Source: Puniceicoccales bacterium
Lineage (GTDB): Bacteria; Verrucomicrobiota; Verrucomicrobiia; Opitutales; UBA953
Length of the DNA stretch: 55,801 nt
NCBI GenBank assembly: GCA_031256995.1
Contig: JAIRPL010000007.1
Span: 1-55,801, forward strand
Direction: 5' to 3'
Position numbers and translations under genes: made by a program. Below are positions 28,692 through 38,618 of the stretch, in pieces (the stretch's first letter is position 1; each line of letters starts with the position of its first letter). The notes beneath the pieces are model-generated. The model saw nothing but the letters and a program-made list of their open reading frames with translations. It made no database searches and had not been told where the DNA came from.

Positions 28692-30104
28692 ATGGATAAA
28701 ACGGAAATTAAGGAAGGCCCGGAGCGAGCGTCAGGGGCCGATGCCACGGCCGGCCCCGCTCCTGAACGGTCCAAGGCGGAATGTGCGTGGCGCCGGGACG
28801 CCTCGGCGATGAGCCTTCCGGAAGTCTATCGAAGCATCAACGTTGACACGGCTGGCGGAGGAAAATTCGCATTCTGGCGCAAATGTCTGGCATTCGCGGG
28901 ACCCGGTTTCCTGGTGGCGGTGGGGTATATGGACCCCGGCAATTGGGCCACCGACCTGGAAGGCGGCTCAAAATTTGGATACACGCTCCTGTCCGTCATT
29001 TTTCTTTCCAATTTGATGGCGGTTGTGCTGCAGCATTTAAGCATAAAACTGGGCATCGCGACGGGGCGCGACCTCGCGCAGGCCTGCCGCGACAGCTATC
29101 CCAAGCCCGTGGTATGGTTCCAATGGGTGTTGTGCGAGATCGCCATCGCCGCCTGCGACCTCGCGGAAGTCATCGGCTCGGCCATCGGCCTGAAATTGCT
29201 TTTCGGCATCCCCCTCGTCTGGGGATGCGTGATCACCTGCGTTGACGTGCTTGCCGTGCTGTGGCTCCAAAGCCGGAGTTTCCGTCTCGTGGAGGCCGTG
29301 GTCGTCGTGCTTATCGCCACCATCGGGGGCTGTTTCGCGGCCGAGCTTGTCCTGTCCAAGCCGTCCCTTGGCGGCATGGCCCTGGGGATGGTGCCCACGA
29401 CGGAGATTTTCAGGAACAAGGAGATGCTCTTCATCGCCATCGGCATCCTCGGCGCGACCGTCATGCCGCACAATCTCTACCTCCACTCGTCCATTGTGCA
29501 GACACGCGCCTTCAAGCAGACACCGGCCGGGCGGCGCGAGGCGGTGTGGTTCGCCACCCTGGATTCGACTTTCGCGCTCGTGCTGGCGTTTTTCATCAAT
29601 GGGGCGATCCTGGTGCTCGCCGCCGCCGTTTTCCACACAAGCGGGCAACAACATGTCGCCGAGATCCAGGACGCGCACCAGCTGCTGGGCAAGACACTTG
29701 GCGTGTCCGCCGCAAGCACGCTGTTTGCCGTGGCACTTCTGGCCTCAGGGCAAAACTCAACCATCACAGGGACGCTTGCCGGGCAGATCGTGATGGAGGG
29801 TTTCCTCAATTTCCGAATGGCCCCCTGGTTGCGCCGCCTGGTCACGCGCGCCATCGCCATCGTGCCCGCCGTGGCCATCATCGGCTTCTTTGGGGAAGGC
29901 TTCGCAACCGAGCTTCTGGTGCTCAGCCAGGTCGTGCTAAGCATGCAGCTTGGCTTTGCCGTGTGGCCCCTGGCACGCTTCACGGGAGACAAGGCCCGCA
30001 TGGGGGAGCTGAGCAATCCGCCCTGGCTGAAAGTCTGCGCCTGGTTCATCGCCCTGACCATCATCGGGCTGAACCTGACCCTGCTGGGGATGCAGTTTTC
30101 ATAG
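28692..30104 (+). CDS. Nramp-family divalent metal (Mn2+/Fe2+) transporter
   Basis: 470 residues, taken from the ATG at 28692 (MDKTEIKEG). Nramp/MntH proteins import manganese or iron with protons through about 11 membrane spans. The two unwound-helix motifs that bind the metal are intact: [13 protein letters not shown] in span 1 and [13 protein letters not shown] in span 6, with the Met of MPH favouring transition metals. Later spans are clear, including [19 protein letters not shown], a conserved Nramp stretch. A soluble N-terminal tail of about 60 residues precedes span 1. No Mn-sensing riboswitch or MntR-like operator was evident upstream. Manganese as main substrate is an inference. Confidence 0.88.
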   Translation: MDKTEIKEGPERASGADATAGPAPERSKAECAWRRDASAMSLPEVYRSINVDTAGGGKFAFWRKCLAFAGPGFLVAVGYMDPGNWATDLEGGSKFGYTLLSVIFLSNLMAVVLQHLSIKLGIATGRDLAQACRDSYPKPVVWFQWVLCEIAIAACDLAEVIGSAIGLKLLFGIPLVWGCVITCVDVLAVLWLQSRSFRLVEAVVVVLIATIGGCFAAELVLSKPSLGGMALGMVPTTEIFRNKEMLFIAIGILGATVMPHNLYLHSSIVQTRAFKQTPAGRREAVWFATLDSTFALVLAFFINGAILVLAAAVFHTSGQQHVAEIQDAHQLLGKTLGVSAASTLFAVALLASGQNSTITGTLAGQIVMEGFLNFRMAPWLRRLVTRAIAIVPAVAIIGFFGEGFATELLVLSQVVLSMQLGFAVWPLARFTGDKARMGELSNPPWLKVCAWFIALTIIGLNLTLLGMQFS

Positions 30105-30194
30105 GAAATGACTTGCCCGACTCGCGCGGGGTTTGGGCAGGCCTCCCCAGCAAATGACTTGGATTCACCCCCAACTCCGCTACGGTACCCCCAC

Positions 30195-31067
30195 ATGGTC
30201 GCTCTCGCGCAGGCGGGCAGGCTTTGCCTCATCTTGCCGCTCCTCGCCATCGCGGGAGTGCTGGCGGCCTGCAACCCTGACATCCCCCGCGACGGCGAGG
30301 AGAAAATCCGCCCGGAAACCGAGGACCCCGCCTTCAAGGAAGCCATTAGAATCCGCAAGTCACACCCCGACAAGGCCTTGCAACTCTTCCTCAGGGTCAT
30401 TCGCGAACGGGCGCGCTTCAACGGGCCGGAAAGCCTCACACCGCAATCCCATCTCAACGCGGGGGAAATATATCTGAATCGCCAGAACGGCATCTACGCC
30501 GCCTACCATTTCAAGGAATACGGGCGCACAGCCCCAAGCCCTGCGGAAAAACGCGCGTCCGAAATCAAAATCAGGCAGACACAACCCCTGCTTTCCCGGC
30601 GCGGAATCCCGAATGGCGGGGTTAACCAGGAGGACTACCAGCGCCTCATGGAGCGTTGCCGCGAATTGGAGCTGGTGGATGCCCGCCTGCGGGAGGCCAT
30701 CAGGAGACTGGAATCGGAAAAGCGCGCCTTGGCGGCCGCGGGAGCGGGCGTTTGGGCAGGCCCCGCCACCGTCGCAAACGCAGGGAGCAAAACCCCAACC
30801 CCGGTCGCGCCCTCCCCTTCAAGAGGCCAGGTGCTGCCGCAGGAAGCCTTCAACCCAGCCCTCCCGCCTCCTCCAATCCCAGGCAGGGCGGTGCCCATCC
30901 CCGCCACCTACACCGTTGTCAAGGGCGACACCCTCTTCCGCATCAGCGCCAAGGTCTATGGCAACGGATCCCACTTTCCCAAAATCATCGAGGCCAACCG
31001 CGACAAACTGAAAAACCGCAACACACGCCTTCAGGAAGGCTGGGTATTGCGCATCCCCAGATTGTGA
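30195..31067 (+). CDS. lipoprotein with C-terminal LysM domain
   Basis: 290 residues from the ATG at 30195 (MVALAQAGRL), which starts a lipoprotein signal ending in LAAC with Cys26. The middle (HPDKALQLFLRVIRERARF, ETYLN-like AGEIYLNRQNGIYAAYHFKEY) looks like a tetratricopeptide-type helical region. A helix rich in Arg and Glu follows (LVDARLREAIRRLESEKRAL) and then a Pro-rich linker. The last ~50 residues are a LysM peptidoglycan-binding domain (YTVVKGDTLFRISAKVYGNGS, then WVLRIP). It probably tethers the outer or inner membrane to the cell wall. It sits between the Nramp and RlmI-like genes. Confidence 0.82.
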   Translation: MVALAQAGRLCLILPLLAIAGVLAACNPDIPRDGEEKIRPETEDPAFKEAIRIRKSHPDKALQLFLRVIRERARFNGPESLTPQSHLNAGEIYLNRQNGIYAAYHFKEYGRTAPSPAEKRASEIKIRQTQPLLSRRGIPNGGVNQEDYQRLMERCRELELVDARLREAIRRLESEKRALAAAGAGVWAGPATVANAGSKTPTPVAPSPSRGQVLPQEAFNPALPPPPIPGRAVPIPATYTVVKGDTLFRISAKVYGNGSHFPKIIEANRDKLKNRNTRLQEGWVLRIPRL

Positions 31068-31154
31068 CCCCTTGATGGCCAACGCCCCGGGCAACCCGCC
31101 CCGCCGTCGTATTCCTTCGCCAGCACGGACGCTTTTTGCATTCATGGACGCCGG

Positions 31155-32366
31155 ATGGAAAAATTTTACCTGAAACACAATGTTCCCGCCGCCGTGCTGA
31201 AGGGGCATCCGTGGGCTTTTGCCGGAGAAATAGAACCCCGCCGCCGGCGACCGGACGATGGCGAAGGCGTGGAACTTTGCGACTCGCGCGGCCATTCGCT
31301 GGGTTCCGGAATCTGGAGCAACCATTCGCAAATCGCATGGAGACGCTACTCGCGGGCCGTGCGCCCGTTCGACGACGCCTTTGTCAATTGGGCGCTCGGC
31401 GCCTCGCTCGCGCGGCGCGACAAGGGGAGTTTTCGCCGTCTCGCATGGTCGGAGGCCGACCACCTTCCCGGCCTCGTCATTGACCAATTTGGCGACATCC
31501 TCGTCGTGCAAGCCCTTACCGCCGGGGCCGATCGCGCCCTCCACTGCGTGTGCAACTGGCTCCGCAAAAACCTTTCCCCGCGCGAGATCGTGCTGCGCAA
31601 TGACGCCCCCGTCCGCACCCGCGAAAAACTCCAGCTTTATGTCAGGACCGAAAGCGGAAACCCGCTCCCGCCAGACTGGGTGAACATTGAGGGGGTGGAC
31701 TACCACCTGGATTTCCTCGGAGGCCAGAAAAACGGTTTTTACCTGGACCAGCGGGAACAGCACCTGCGCGTCGCCCGGTTCGCCGCCGGGAAACGCGTGC
31801 TTGACGCCTTTTGCAACCAGGGCGGCTTCGGGCTGCAGGCCGCACGGGCTGGCGCGGCCTCCGTGCTCGGGCTGGACTCTTCCGAGGAATGCGTCAACGC
31901 CGCCCGGCGGAACGCCGAGCGCAACAAAATGGCCTCCACCACACATTTTCTGCGCGCCAACGTCTTTGACTGGTTCACGGAAAACCGCCCCTTCAGGGAA
32001 CCTGCCGACGGCCCCCTCGAGGCCGCGCCAGCCCCCGCCCGCAATGCGCCGGTCTTCGACCTCATCATCCTCGACCCGCCCCCCTTCGCCAGAAACCGTG
32101 ACTCGATGGACGGCGCCCTGCGCGGCTACAAGGAGCTGAACCTGCGCGCCATGAGGCTGCTCGCCCCCGGCGGCATTCTCGCAACCTATTCCTGCTCGCA
32201 ACGCGTCGGCATCGAGACATTTCTGGGCATGCTCTCCGACGCCGCGTCCGACGCCCATCGCGACGCCCGCCTGATTGAGCTGGCCACCCAGCCCCCCGAC
32301 CATCCCACGCTGCTCACCTTCCCCGAAAGCCACTATCTCAAAGGGGCCATCCTGCGCATGGAGTAG
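31155..32366 (+). CDS. RlmI-like 23S rRNA (cytosine-5) methyltransferase
   Basis: 403 residues. It has the RlmI layout: an N-terminal PUA-like RNA-binding domain (GHPWAFAGEIE, VELCDSRGHSLGSGIWSNHSQIAWR), a central linking domain (ADHLPGLVIDQFGDILVVQ, NGFYLDQREQHLRV), and a Rossmann methyltransferase domain with SAM motif I VLDAFCNQGGFGLQAARAGA, catalytic motif IV LDPPPFAR, and LATYSCSQRV containing a Cys. RlmI makes m5C1962 in E. coli 23S rRNA; the exact target here is assumed. Length equals the family's usual ~396. It lies 87 bp after the LysM gene and 117 bp before nuoN. Confidence 0.88.
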   Translation: MEKFYLKHNVPAAVLKGHPWAFAGEIEPRRRRPDDGEGVELCDSRGHSLGSGIWSNHSQIAWRRYSRAVRPFDDAFVNWALGASLARRDKGSFRRLAWSEADHLPGLVIDQFGDILVVQALTAGADRALHCVCNWLRKNLSPREIVLRNDAPVRTREKLQLYVRTESGNPLPPDWVNIEGVDYHLDFLGGQKNGFYLDQREQHLRVARFAAGKRVLDAFCNQGGFGLQAARAGAASVLGLDSSEECVNAARRNAERNKMASTTHFLRANVFDWFTENRPFREPADGPLEAAPAPARNAPVFDLIILDPPPFARNRDSMDGALRGYKELNLRAMRLLAPGGILATYSCSQRVGIETFLGMLSDAASDAHRDARLIELATQPPDHPTLLTFPESHYLKGAILRME

Positions 32367-32483
32367 GATTCATTTTTCTTCCTGGGCAGCGTTTCCGCCC
32401 ATGCGTCAACGCGCGGAAAACAAGCATCGGGATCCATTTTCCAATCTTCCGTTTCAACCGGGATTCCCTTTCCTGCGCCGGAA

Positions 32484-34193
32484 ATGGAAACGCTTTTCCA
32501 ATGGTGGCTTCTTGCGCCGGAGATCACAGTCGCGGCAACCGGGATCCTTGCGCTTGCGCTGGATTTACTTCTGCCGGAACGCCTTAAGCCATCACTGCGT
32601 CGGATTCCAAGCCTCGGGTTGCTGCTTGCGGCAGGGCTGTCCATCTGGCTTGCATGCAACGCAGGCGGCGAAGGGGATCACGCTGGCGCGCCCGGTTTTG
32701 CGAAAACTTTCCAAACGTCCGGGGGCATCAACACCTTTTTCATACTCGCGGCGCTGGCGGCGGTCTGGCTTGGCGGACGTTTTTTCAAGCGCAACGGCCT
32801 GCCGGTGGCGGAATTCCACTTCCTCATTCCCGTGGTGGCGGCGGCCCTGATGCTGCTGCAAGGAAGCCGCCACTTCATCCTCTTTTTCACCGCACTGGAG
32901 GCATCCACGACGGGGCTTTGCGTGCTAGCGGCCTACAACCGGCGCTCCGGAACAAGCCTGGAGGCGGGGCTGAAATACCTGCTCGCCGCCGGGATCTCAG
33001 GCTCGCTGCTGCTTCTCGGGATCGTGCTACTCCACGGCGTGGCGGGAAACCCGGTGCTCAACGCCCTGGATGGCACCCCCGCGCAGGACGCGCTTTATTT
33101 TGACGTGCTGCAAACCTTTGTCGCGGCGCACCCCACGCATCCGCTCGTGCTCGTCGGGGCCGCGCTGGTCACGGCGGGCGTGGCGTTCAAGATCGGGCTT
33201 GCGCCATTCCAGCAATGGGTGCCGGACGTCTACCAGGGCGCTCCCTCGCCGGTGACGGCCTTTTTTGCGACGGCATCAAAGCTCGCGGGCATCCTCGCCC
33301 TGCACCTCCTGCTGAGCGGGCCATTCTCGGCGCTCGTCAGGATCAACGATGGCAAGCCCGGCCCGCTGCTTGTGCTGCTGGGCATCATGATCGCGCTGAC
33401 TTTTGCCTTCTCCACCCTCACGGCACTGGGCCAGTCGAACACCAAGCGCCTGATGGGGCTTTCCGGCCTGTCCCACGCGGCCTTCCTTGCGCTGGTCGTG
33501 CTGGTGCTCGCAACCCACCCCACCCAGCACATCTGGAACTGCGCGATGGTCAGCCTTTGCCTCTACGCATTCGCCTACCTTGCGGCCAGCACGACAATTT
33601 TTGCCGTCATGGGGGAGGTCGCCACGGCAGGCGGCGAAACGGGCCTCGCCGCCATCCTCAAAACCGACATGGCGGAGGATGCCGACGCGGGCCAGCGGAC
33701 AACGGATTTCCAGCTCCTCCGGGAACGGCAGCCTTTCCTTTGCGGGGCGCTCTGCACCGGCCTTGCCTCGCTGGCCGGGATCCCCCCCACGGCGGGTTTT
33801 TTCGCAAAATTGCTCGTCCTTGGCACATCCATCGGCTGCGGGATCGCCATCGGCCCCGGGACACCCGCAGCCACGTTTTTCTGGGCGCTCTCCGGAGTGG
33901 CACTGCTGGCAGCCTGCGGCGGCGTTTACTATTACTTCGCCTGGATGCGCGAGGCCTTCCAGCGCCATTGGATCCCGGAGGAGCGCCGCGAACGCTTCGC
34001 CGCCAGCCCGCTCAATCCTTCCGTGGGGACACGCCTGGCGCTCATCGCATTGTCCGTCGCCATCCTCCTGCTGGGCCTCCTGCCCGCGTTTCTATGCGCC
34101 TCTTCCGCGCCCCCGGATTTCCCAAAAAACGCGCCACGATCGTCCTCCCACGCCCACCCGCTCCCCACGGACCCGGCACCGCCCCCGGCTTGA
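32484..34193 (+). CDS. nuoN: NADH-quinone oxidoreductase subunit N
   Basis: 569 residues. NuoN is one of three antiporter-like proton-pumping membrane subunits of complex I. About 14 hydrophobic spans are seen, with the core signatures GLKYLLAAGISGSLLLLGI, FKIGLAPFQQWVPDVYQGAPSPVTAFFATASK (key Lys and Pro of the broken helix), and ALGQSNTKRLMGLSGLSHAAFL. Later, LASLAGIPPTAGFFAKLLVL is typical. It is a lone gene: no nuoL, nuoM or nuoK adjoins it. The nuoF-nuoI pair lies close by but on the opposite strand, so this genome's complex I genes are scattered. Confidence 0.93.
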   Translation: METLFQWWLLAPEITVAATGILALALDLLLPERLKPSLRRIPSLGLLLAAGLSIWLACNAGGEGDHAGAPGFAKTFQTSGGINTFFILAALAAVWLGGRFFKRNGLPVAEFHFLIPVVAAALMLLQGSRHFILFFTALEASTTGLCVLAAYNRRSGTSLEAGLKYLLAAGISGSLLLLGIVLLHGVAGNPVLNALDGTPAQDALYFDVLQTFVAAHPTHPLVLVGAALVTAGVAFKIGLAPFQQWVPDVYQGAPSPVTAFFATASKLAGILALHLLLSGPFSALVRINDGKPGPLLVLLGIMIALTFAFSTLTALGQSNTKRLMGLSGLSHAAFLALVVLVLATHPTQHIWNCAMVSLCLYAFAYLAASTTIFAVMGEVATAGGETGLAAILKTDMAEDADAGQRTTDFQLLRERQPFLCGALCTGLASLAGIPPTAGFFAKLLVLGTSIGCGIAIGPGTPAATFFWALSGVALLAACGGVYYYFAWMREAFQRHWIPEERRERFAASPLNPSVGTRLALIALSVAILLLGLLPAFLCASSAPPDFPKNAPRSSSHAHPLPTDPAPPPA

Positions 34194-34282
34194 TCGGCGC
34201 AGGCACGGAAGGCACGCCCGCCGCCCCCCCTGCCAGGGCGGAGTTGGGCGGGCAAAGGGCGCGGCAGGATGCGGGCGCGGGA

Positions 34283-35323
34283 TCAGGGCTTCAGGACGAC
34301 GCGATGGGCGGCGCCGGAACTCATGAGGGAGAAGGCCTCGTGTATTCCGTCGAGCGGAAGGCGGTGCGTCACAAGGTGGTCAAATGGGAAACGGCCCGAT
34401 GCAAGATGGGCAAGGGCGGTGCGAACGTGCCCGGGCGTGGAGTCGCTGCTGCCGAGCACCTGCAGTTCATTGTAGTGAATGAGGCGGCTGTCCAGGGAGA
34501 GCATGTTTTTCCCGATGGGCAATGAGGCAAAGAGCATTATCCGGCCCTGCTTCCGCGCCAGGGAAAGGGCCTGCTCCTGCGGCGCGGCGTCGGGCGCGGC
34601 GACGATCACCACGTCGGCGCCAAGGCCTCCCGTTTCCTCCATCACAACGGCCCCCAGATCCTCATCAAGGGGCGAGACAAGGCGGTCGAAACCAAATGGC
34701 TCGCAGGCGGCAAGGCGGGCTTTGTTGCGCCCCGCAAGAATCACCTTCCCGGCCCCGGCGGCGCGCGCCACGCAGCCATTCATCACGCCAAGCGGGCCGT
34801 GTCCGACGACGACGACCGTCTCTCCCGGCTCCACCCGGCATTGGGAGACGGAATTGACGGCGCAGCTGACAGGCTCGGCGAGCGCGGCAAGATCCGGCTC
34901 AAGGCTGCAAGGGACGGGGATGACGTGTCCGTTGGCGACGGCCCTGGCGGGGATGGCGACATACTCCGCCATTCCGCCGTGATAGCTGAAACCCATTGGC
35001 GCAAGGTTGACGCAAAGATTTGTCAGCCCGCGCCTGCAATAGGCACAGTCACCGCAGCTGATGCTCGTGGCCATGACGACGCGCACGCCCTCGCGCAGGG
35101 CGTCCGGCGCGGCGGGGTCGCTTTCGACGATGATGCCCGTGAACTCATGCCCCATCGTGCGCGGCGGCTTGATGCGCGCGTTGCCGACATTGGCGGCTTT
35201 CAAGTCGGAGCCGCAGACGGCGCACGCATCCACCTTGACGAGGAGTTCGCCAGGGGCGCGCACGGGCATGGGGACGTCCTCAACCCGGACGTCTTTTGGA
35301 GCGTGGAATACGACTGCTTTCAT
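34283..35323 (-). CDS. zinc-dependent alcohol/polyol dehydrogenase (MDR family)
   Basis: 346 residues from the ATG at 35323 (MKAVVFHAPKDVRVEDV). Medium-chain dehydrogenase signatures are the catalytic-zinc CAVCGSD and GHEFTGI, four structural-zinc cysteines in CGDCAYCRRGLTNLC, and the nucleotide-binding VVVVGHGPLGVMNGCVARAAGAGKVI. The AEPVSCAVNSV and ATSISCGDC stretches resemble sorbitol and threonine dehydrogenase subfamilies, but the substrate cannot be fixed. It lies 42 bp downstream of nuoI on the same strand and may be read through from the nuo genes, though no role in respiration is implied. Confidence 0.82.
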   Translation of the reverse strand: MKAVVFHAPKDVRVEDVPMPVRAPGELLVKVDACAVCGSDLKAANVGNARIKPPRTMGHEFTGIIVESDPAAPDALREGVRVVMATSISCGDCAYCRRGLTNLCVNLAPMGFSYHGGMAEYVAIPARAVANGHVIPVPCSLEPDLAALAEPVSCAVNSVSQCRVEPGETVVVVGHGPLGVMNGCVARAAGAGKVILAGRNKARLAACEPFGFDRLVSPLDEDLGAVVMEETGGLGADVVIVAAPDAAPQEQALSLARKQGRIMLFASLPIGKNMLSLDSRLIHYNELQVLGSSDSTPGHVRTALAHLASGRFPFDHLVTHRLPLDGIHEAFSLMSSGAAHRVVLKP

Positions 35324-35364
35324 GTTTTGGGAAAAGGTTCCGGGGGAGGCGGCGGAGGGCCGGA

Positions 35365-35961
35365 TCACCGGGGAAGGACGCCGTCGGGCGTGGGGGCGGA
35401 GTGTGGCGCGCAAACAAGCTCACCCGCCTCAGGCCTTTGGCCGGAATCGTCGCGCGGGCGGTTCCATTTGAGAATCGGGTCTGGCAGGGTGCCGCCGGAG
35501 GCGTAAAGGCGTGCCTTGTCGCGCAGGAAAGCGGCACGCGAGGTGTGGGTGATGGAGTATTCGGTCTGCAGCTGGATGGCGGCCTCGGGACAGGCCTCCT
35601 GGCAAAGGCCGCAATAAATGCAGCGCAGAAGGTCCAGATCAAACCTCACGGGCTGCTTTTCAATGGCGGCATTGGGCGATCCGGCAGGAATCGCGCCGGG
35701 TGTGACGCGGATGGCCTTGGGGGGGCAGACAAATTCGCAAAGCTGGCAGGCGACACACTTCTCGCGCCCATCGGGGTCCCTGACGAGGGTCGGCGCGCCC
35801 CGGAATCCACGCGGAATGGGGGGGCGCTGGTCAGGGTATTCAAGGGTGACCGCCGGGCGGCGGAGGTTCCTCCATGTCACGCGCAGTCCATCGAGAATTT
35901 GCGGAAGGTAAGTGCGTTCCCAAAATGAGAGAGGCTCGCGCTGGAGGATTTTTACGGGCAT
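35365..35961 (-). CDS. nuoI: NADH-quinone oxidoreductase subunit I
   Basis: 198 residues. NuoI is the peripheral-arm subunit holding iron-sulfur clusters N6a and N6b near the quinone. Two 4Fe-4S motifs are plain: CVACQLCEFVCP (Cys69, 72, 75, 79) and CIYCGLCQEACP (Cys114, 117, 120, 124). The N-terminal FWERTYLPQILDGLRVTWRN amphipathic region and RRPAVTLEYPDQRPPIP segment match the family, as does TEYSITHTSRAAFLRDKARLY after the clusters. The gene sits 77 bp downstream of nuoF; nuoG and nuoH, often found between them, are absent. Confidence 0.95.
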   Translation of the reverse strand: MPVKILQREPLSFWERTYLPQILDGLRVTWRNLRRPAVTLEYPDQRPPIPRGFRGAPTLVRDPDGREKCVACQLCEFVCPPKAIRVTPGAIPAGSPNAAIEKQPVRFDLDLLRCIYCGLCQEACPEAAIQLQTEYSITHTSRAAFLRDKARLYASGGTLPDPILKWNRPRDDSGQRPEAGELVCAPHSAPTPDGVLPR

Positions 35962-36038
35962 GTCGGACAGGATTCCCGCCCGACACCCTGCCTGCCTGCG
36001 GCGGTTTCTCCAGAAAAAAACTTCGGGGACAGCGCGAC

Positions 36039-37373
36039 TCAGGGTTGCCCGCGCCGGGCGGTGGCGGCCGCCTGCGCAATGTATTCAGCCCCAAATTTTT
36101 CCACGCCGCTTTGGACAGGCCAGGCCACGGCCTCGCCATGCGCGCATACCGACCGGCCCGCGATCTGGTCCGCGGCGGATTTCAACAGGGCGACATCCCC
36201 CGCGCCCCCGCCTTTCTCGACAAGCCGGTGCGTGAGGCGCGCAAGCAGCATGGAACCCTCGCGGCAGGGCGTGCACTGGCCGCAGCTTTCGTGGGCGTAA
36301 AAGGCCGAAAGGTTGGCGAGGGCGGCAAGCATGTCCACGGAGTCATCCATGACAATGACGCCTCCGGTGCCCAATCCCGTGCGGCACAGCCCCAGGGAGA
36401 CGGCGTCAAGCGGGATATCCTCCACTCCCCAGTCGAAGGGGCGCCCGTCGGGACGTTTTCCGGTGAAACGCTCGCCAAAACGAAGGATTTTTGTGGATGA
36501 ACCGCCAGGAATGAGCGCCTTGAACCGGCGTCCATCAAGGGGGCCGCCGCAAAGGTCGTGAAGAAGGTCCCCAAATGTCGCCGCGCCCGCCTCGATTTCG
36601 TAAAGACCCGGTCGCCGGACAAGGCCGCTGACGCCCCAAATGTGCGTGCCTGTGTCGCCGGGGACCCCGATTTTCGCAAACGCCGCGCCGCCCATCTCCA
36701 CGATGAGCCGCACCTGGGACATGGTCTCGACGTTGTTGACGATGGTGGGGCAGCCATAAAGGCCCCGCGTGGCGGGAAACCAGGGCGGTTTCACGCGGGG
36801 TTGCCCGCGCCCGCCTTCCAGGGACTCCAGCAAGCCGGTCTCCTCGCCGCAAACGTAGCACCCGCCGCCGCGATGCACGCAAATTTCCACCGGAACGCCC
36901 TTGTCACACGCCGCGTCCATGCCGCAAAAACCCTGCGCCCGAGCCTCGGCGATGGCGGACTCAAGGATGCGCGCGCCGTGTTGAAACTCTCCCCGGATGT
37001 AGATGAAAATCCGCGCGGCTCCGATGGCGCGCGCCGTGATGAGCGCGCCCTCAAGGATGGAATGCGGGTCTTTGTAGATAAGTTCGCGATCCTTGAATGT
37101 GCCCGGTTCGGACTCGTCGGCATTCACCACGAGATAGACCGGCCTGCCGCTTTTGCGGTCAAGAAAACCCCATTTCACCCCCGTGGGAAAACCCGCGCCC
37201 CCACGCCCGCGCAGGCCGGCCCCGCGCACTTCGGCGATGATGGCCTCGGGCGGCGTGGCGAGAGCCTTTTGCAGCGCCTTGTATCCCCCGTGCCGCAGGT
37301 AACTGGCCATGCTGACATCATAGCCAGGAATGCCCGCGCGGGCGAGAATCAGGCGTTTTTCACGAACGGACAT
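36039..37373 (-). CDS. nuoF: NADH-quinone oxidoreductase subunit F
   Basis: 444 residues from the ATG at 37373 (MSVREKRLIL); a TTG at 37388 in the same frame is less likely. NuoF binds NADH, FMN and cluster N3 and is where electrons enter complex I. Key motifs are RGRGGAGFPTGVKWGFLD (NADH/FMN glycine loop), NADESEPGTFKDR, GGGCYVCGEETGLLESLEG, and ESCGQCTPCREGSMLL for the cluster, whose fourth Cys lies in RSVCAHG. Length is normal. nuoE, usually just upstream, is missing, and nuoI follows directly. Confidence 0.96.
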   Translation of the reverse strand: MSVREKRLILARAGIPGYDVSMASYLRHGGYKALQKALATPPEAIIAEVRGAGLRGRGGAGFPTGVKWGFLDRKSGRPVYLVVNADESEPGTFKDRELIYKDPHSILEGALITARAIGAARIFIYIRGEFQHGARILESAIAEARAQGFCGMDAACDKGVPVEICVHRGGGCYVCGEETGLLESLEGGRGQPRVKPPWFPATRGLYGCPTIVNNVETMSQVRLIVEMGGAAFAKIGVPGDTGTHIWGVSGLVRRPGLYEIEAGAATFGDLLHDLCGGPLDGRRFKALIPGGSSTKILRFGERFTGKRPDGRPFDWGVEDIPLDAVSLGLCRTGLGTGGVIVMDDSVDMLAALANLSAFYAHESCGQCTPCREGSMLLARLTHRLVEKGGGAGDVALLKSAADQIAGRSVCAHGEAVAWPVQSGVEKFGAEYIAQAAATARRGQP

Positions 37374-37565
37374 CGTAAAATCGGGCAAAAAAGGTCAAAG
37401 AGGCTGCCAAAAATGACGGGGGAGGCGGCGTCCAAACTCCAAGGTCATCTTACAGTAAGTTGTTGTTTGTCACTATCTTGCGGGATTCCGCATTCCGGGA
37501 ACCGTCCGGCGCGAAACACCTCAATAACAGGGGGAAACGCCACATGATCCGCAGACTGCCGGCGT

Positions 37566-38189
37566 TCAGGCCGCATAACGTTTCGCCGCATAATCCCAAT
37601 TGACCACATTCCAAAAGGCGGCGGCGTAGTCGGCGCGGCGGTTTTGGTAATGCAGGTAATAGGCGTGCTCCCAGACATCCAACCCGAGGATGGGTCGGCC
37701 CTCGACCTCGACCAAACCAGCCATCAGGGGGGAGTCTTGATTGGGCGTGGAGGTGACGGCCAGGGCACCATCCGCCGTCTTGACAAGCCAGGCCCAGCCG
37801 GAACCAAAACGGGCGGCGGCGGCGGCATTAAACTTCTCCTTGAGACCCTCAAGGGAACCAAAAGTCTTTTCAATGGCCCCGGCCAGCGGACCGACCGGCG
37901 ATCTGGCGCCACCTGGGGCAAGAAGTTTCCAGAAGAAAGAGTGGTTGGCATGCCCGCCCCCGTTGTTACGCACAGCAAGGCGGATGGATTCCGGCACCGC
38001 CCCGAGATTGGCCACAAGCGCCGACGGACACTCCGGAGGCACAAAGTCCGGCACCTTTGCCAGGGCGGCATTGAGGTTGGCCACATAGGCATTATGATGC
38101 TTGCCGTGGTGAATTTCCATCGTGCGGGCGTCAATGTGCGGCTCAAGGTCGTTGAATGCGTAGCCGAGCGGAGGGAGCGTATAAGACAT
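37566..38189 (-). CDS. superoxide dismutase, Fe/Mn family
   Basis: 207 residues from the ATG at 38189 ([16 protein letters not shown]). The enzyme converts superoxide to peroxide and oxygen. Metal ligands of the family are visible: His in [13 protein letters not shown], His in [13 protein letters not shown], and the Asp/His pair in [18 protein letters not shown]. The C-terminal [18 protein letters not shown] is typical. Whether iron or manganese is used cannot be settled by eye. No leader peptide is seen, so it is cytoplasmic. It is divergent from fabV across a 429-bp spacer. Confidence 0.94.
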   Translation of the reverse strand: MSYTLPPLGYAFNDLEPHIDARTMEIHHGKHHNAYVANLNAALAKVPDFVPPECPSALVANLGAVPESIRLAVRNNGGGHANHSFFWKLLAPGGARSPVGPLAGAIEKTFGSLEGLKEKFNAAAAARFGSGWAWLVKTADGALAVTSTPNQDSPLMAGLVEVEGRPILGLDVWEHAYYLHYQNRRADYAAAFWNVVNWDYAAKRYAA

Positions 38190-38618
38190 GTGGATTACAA
38201 GTTGGGCGTTTGCGGGCAGGCTCCTGCTTGGGGACCAATAACCAAAGCCCTTCAGGCAGCCAGCCCTTGAGCGCGGGAGCTTCCTCCACACCGCCAATGC
38301 CGCAAGCACAAAACGTGGTCTTCCAAGCCTCTTCCTCCCTTACAATTCCTATGGCTCGCCGCAAACCTGGCGGCCACGCCCTCAACGGCCCTTTCATTTA
38401 CTTTATTTACTTTGGCAAAGGTCACTTTTCACGTTTCCATGGAAGCCAGCTGGGAGGCTGGATTGCGCAAAAGTAAAAAATAGCGGGAAAATCCGCAAAA
38501 ACATGGCAAAAAACGCAAAAAATAAGCCTGAAGCCCATTTCCTGCTTTCCCCCTTTTTTGGCGACACACTTTTCCCATTGCCCAGACGGGGCGTTTTGGA
38601 CAGTGTTTTGTCGCAGGA
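38190..38618. other. 429-bp divergent spacer between the SOD gene and fabV
   Basis: The right half (about 38400-38560) is AT-rich with A-runs and presumably holds promoters for both divergent genes. TTGGAC near 38597 and GCAGGA just before the fabV ATG are candidate signals, but I cannot define a full promoter. No gene is seen. Confidence 0.5.

Noticed and set aside
34216-34253. A GC-rich hairpin between nuoN and the zinc dehydrogenase gene
   Set aside because: GCCCGCC can pair with GGCGGGC, but there is no T run on either strand and the sequence is simply G/C-rich.
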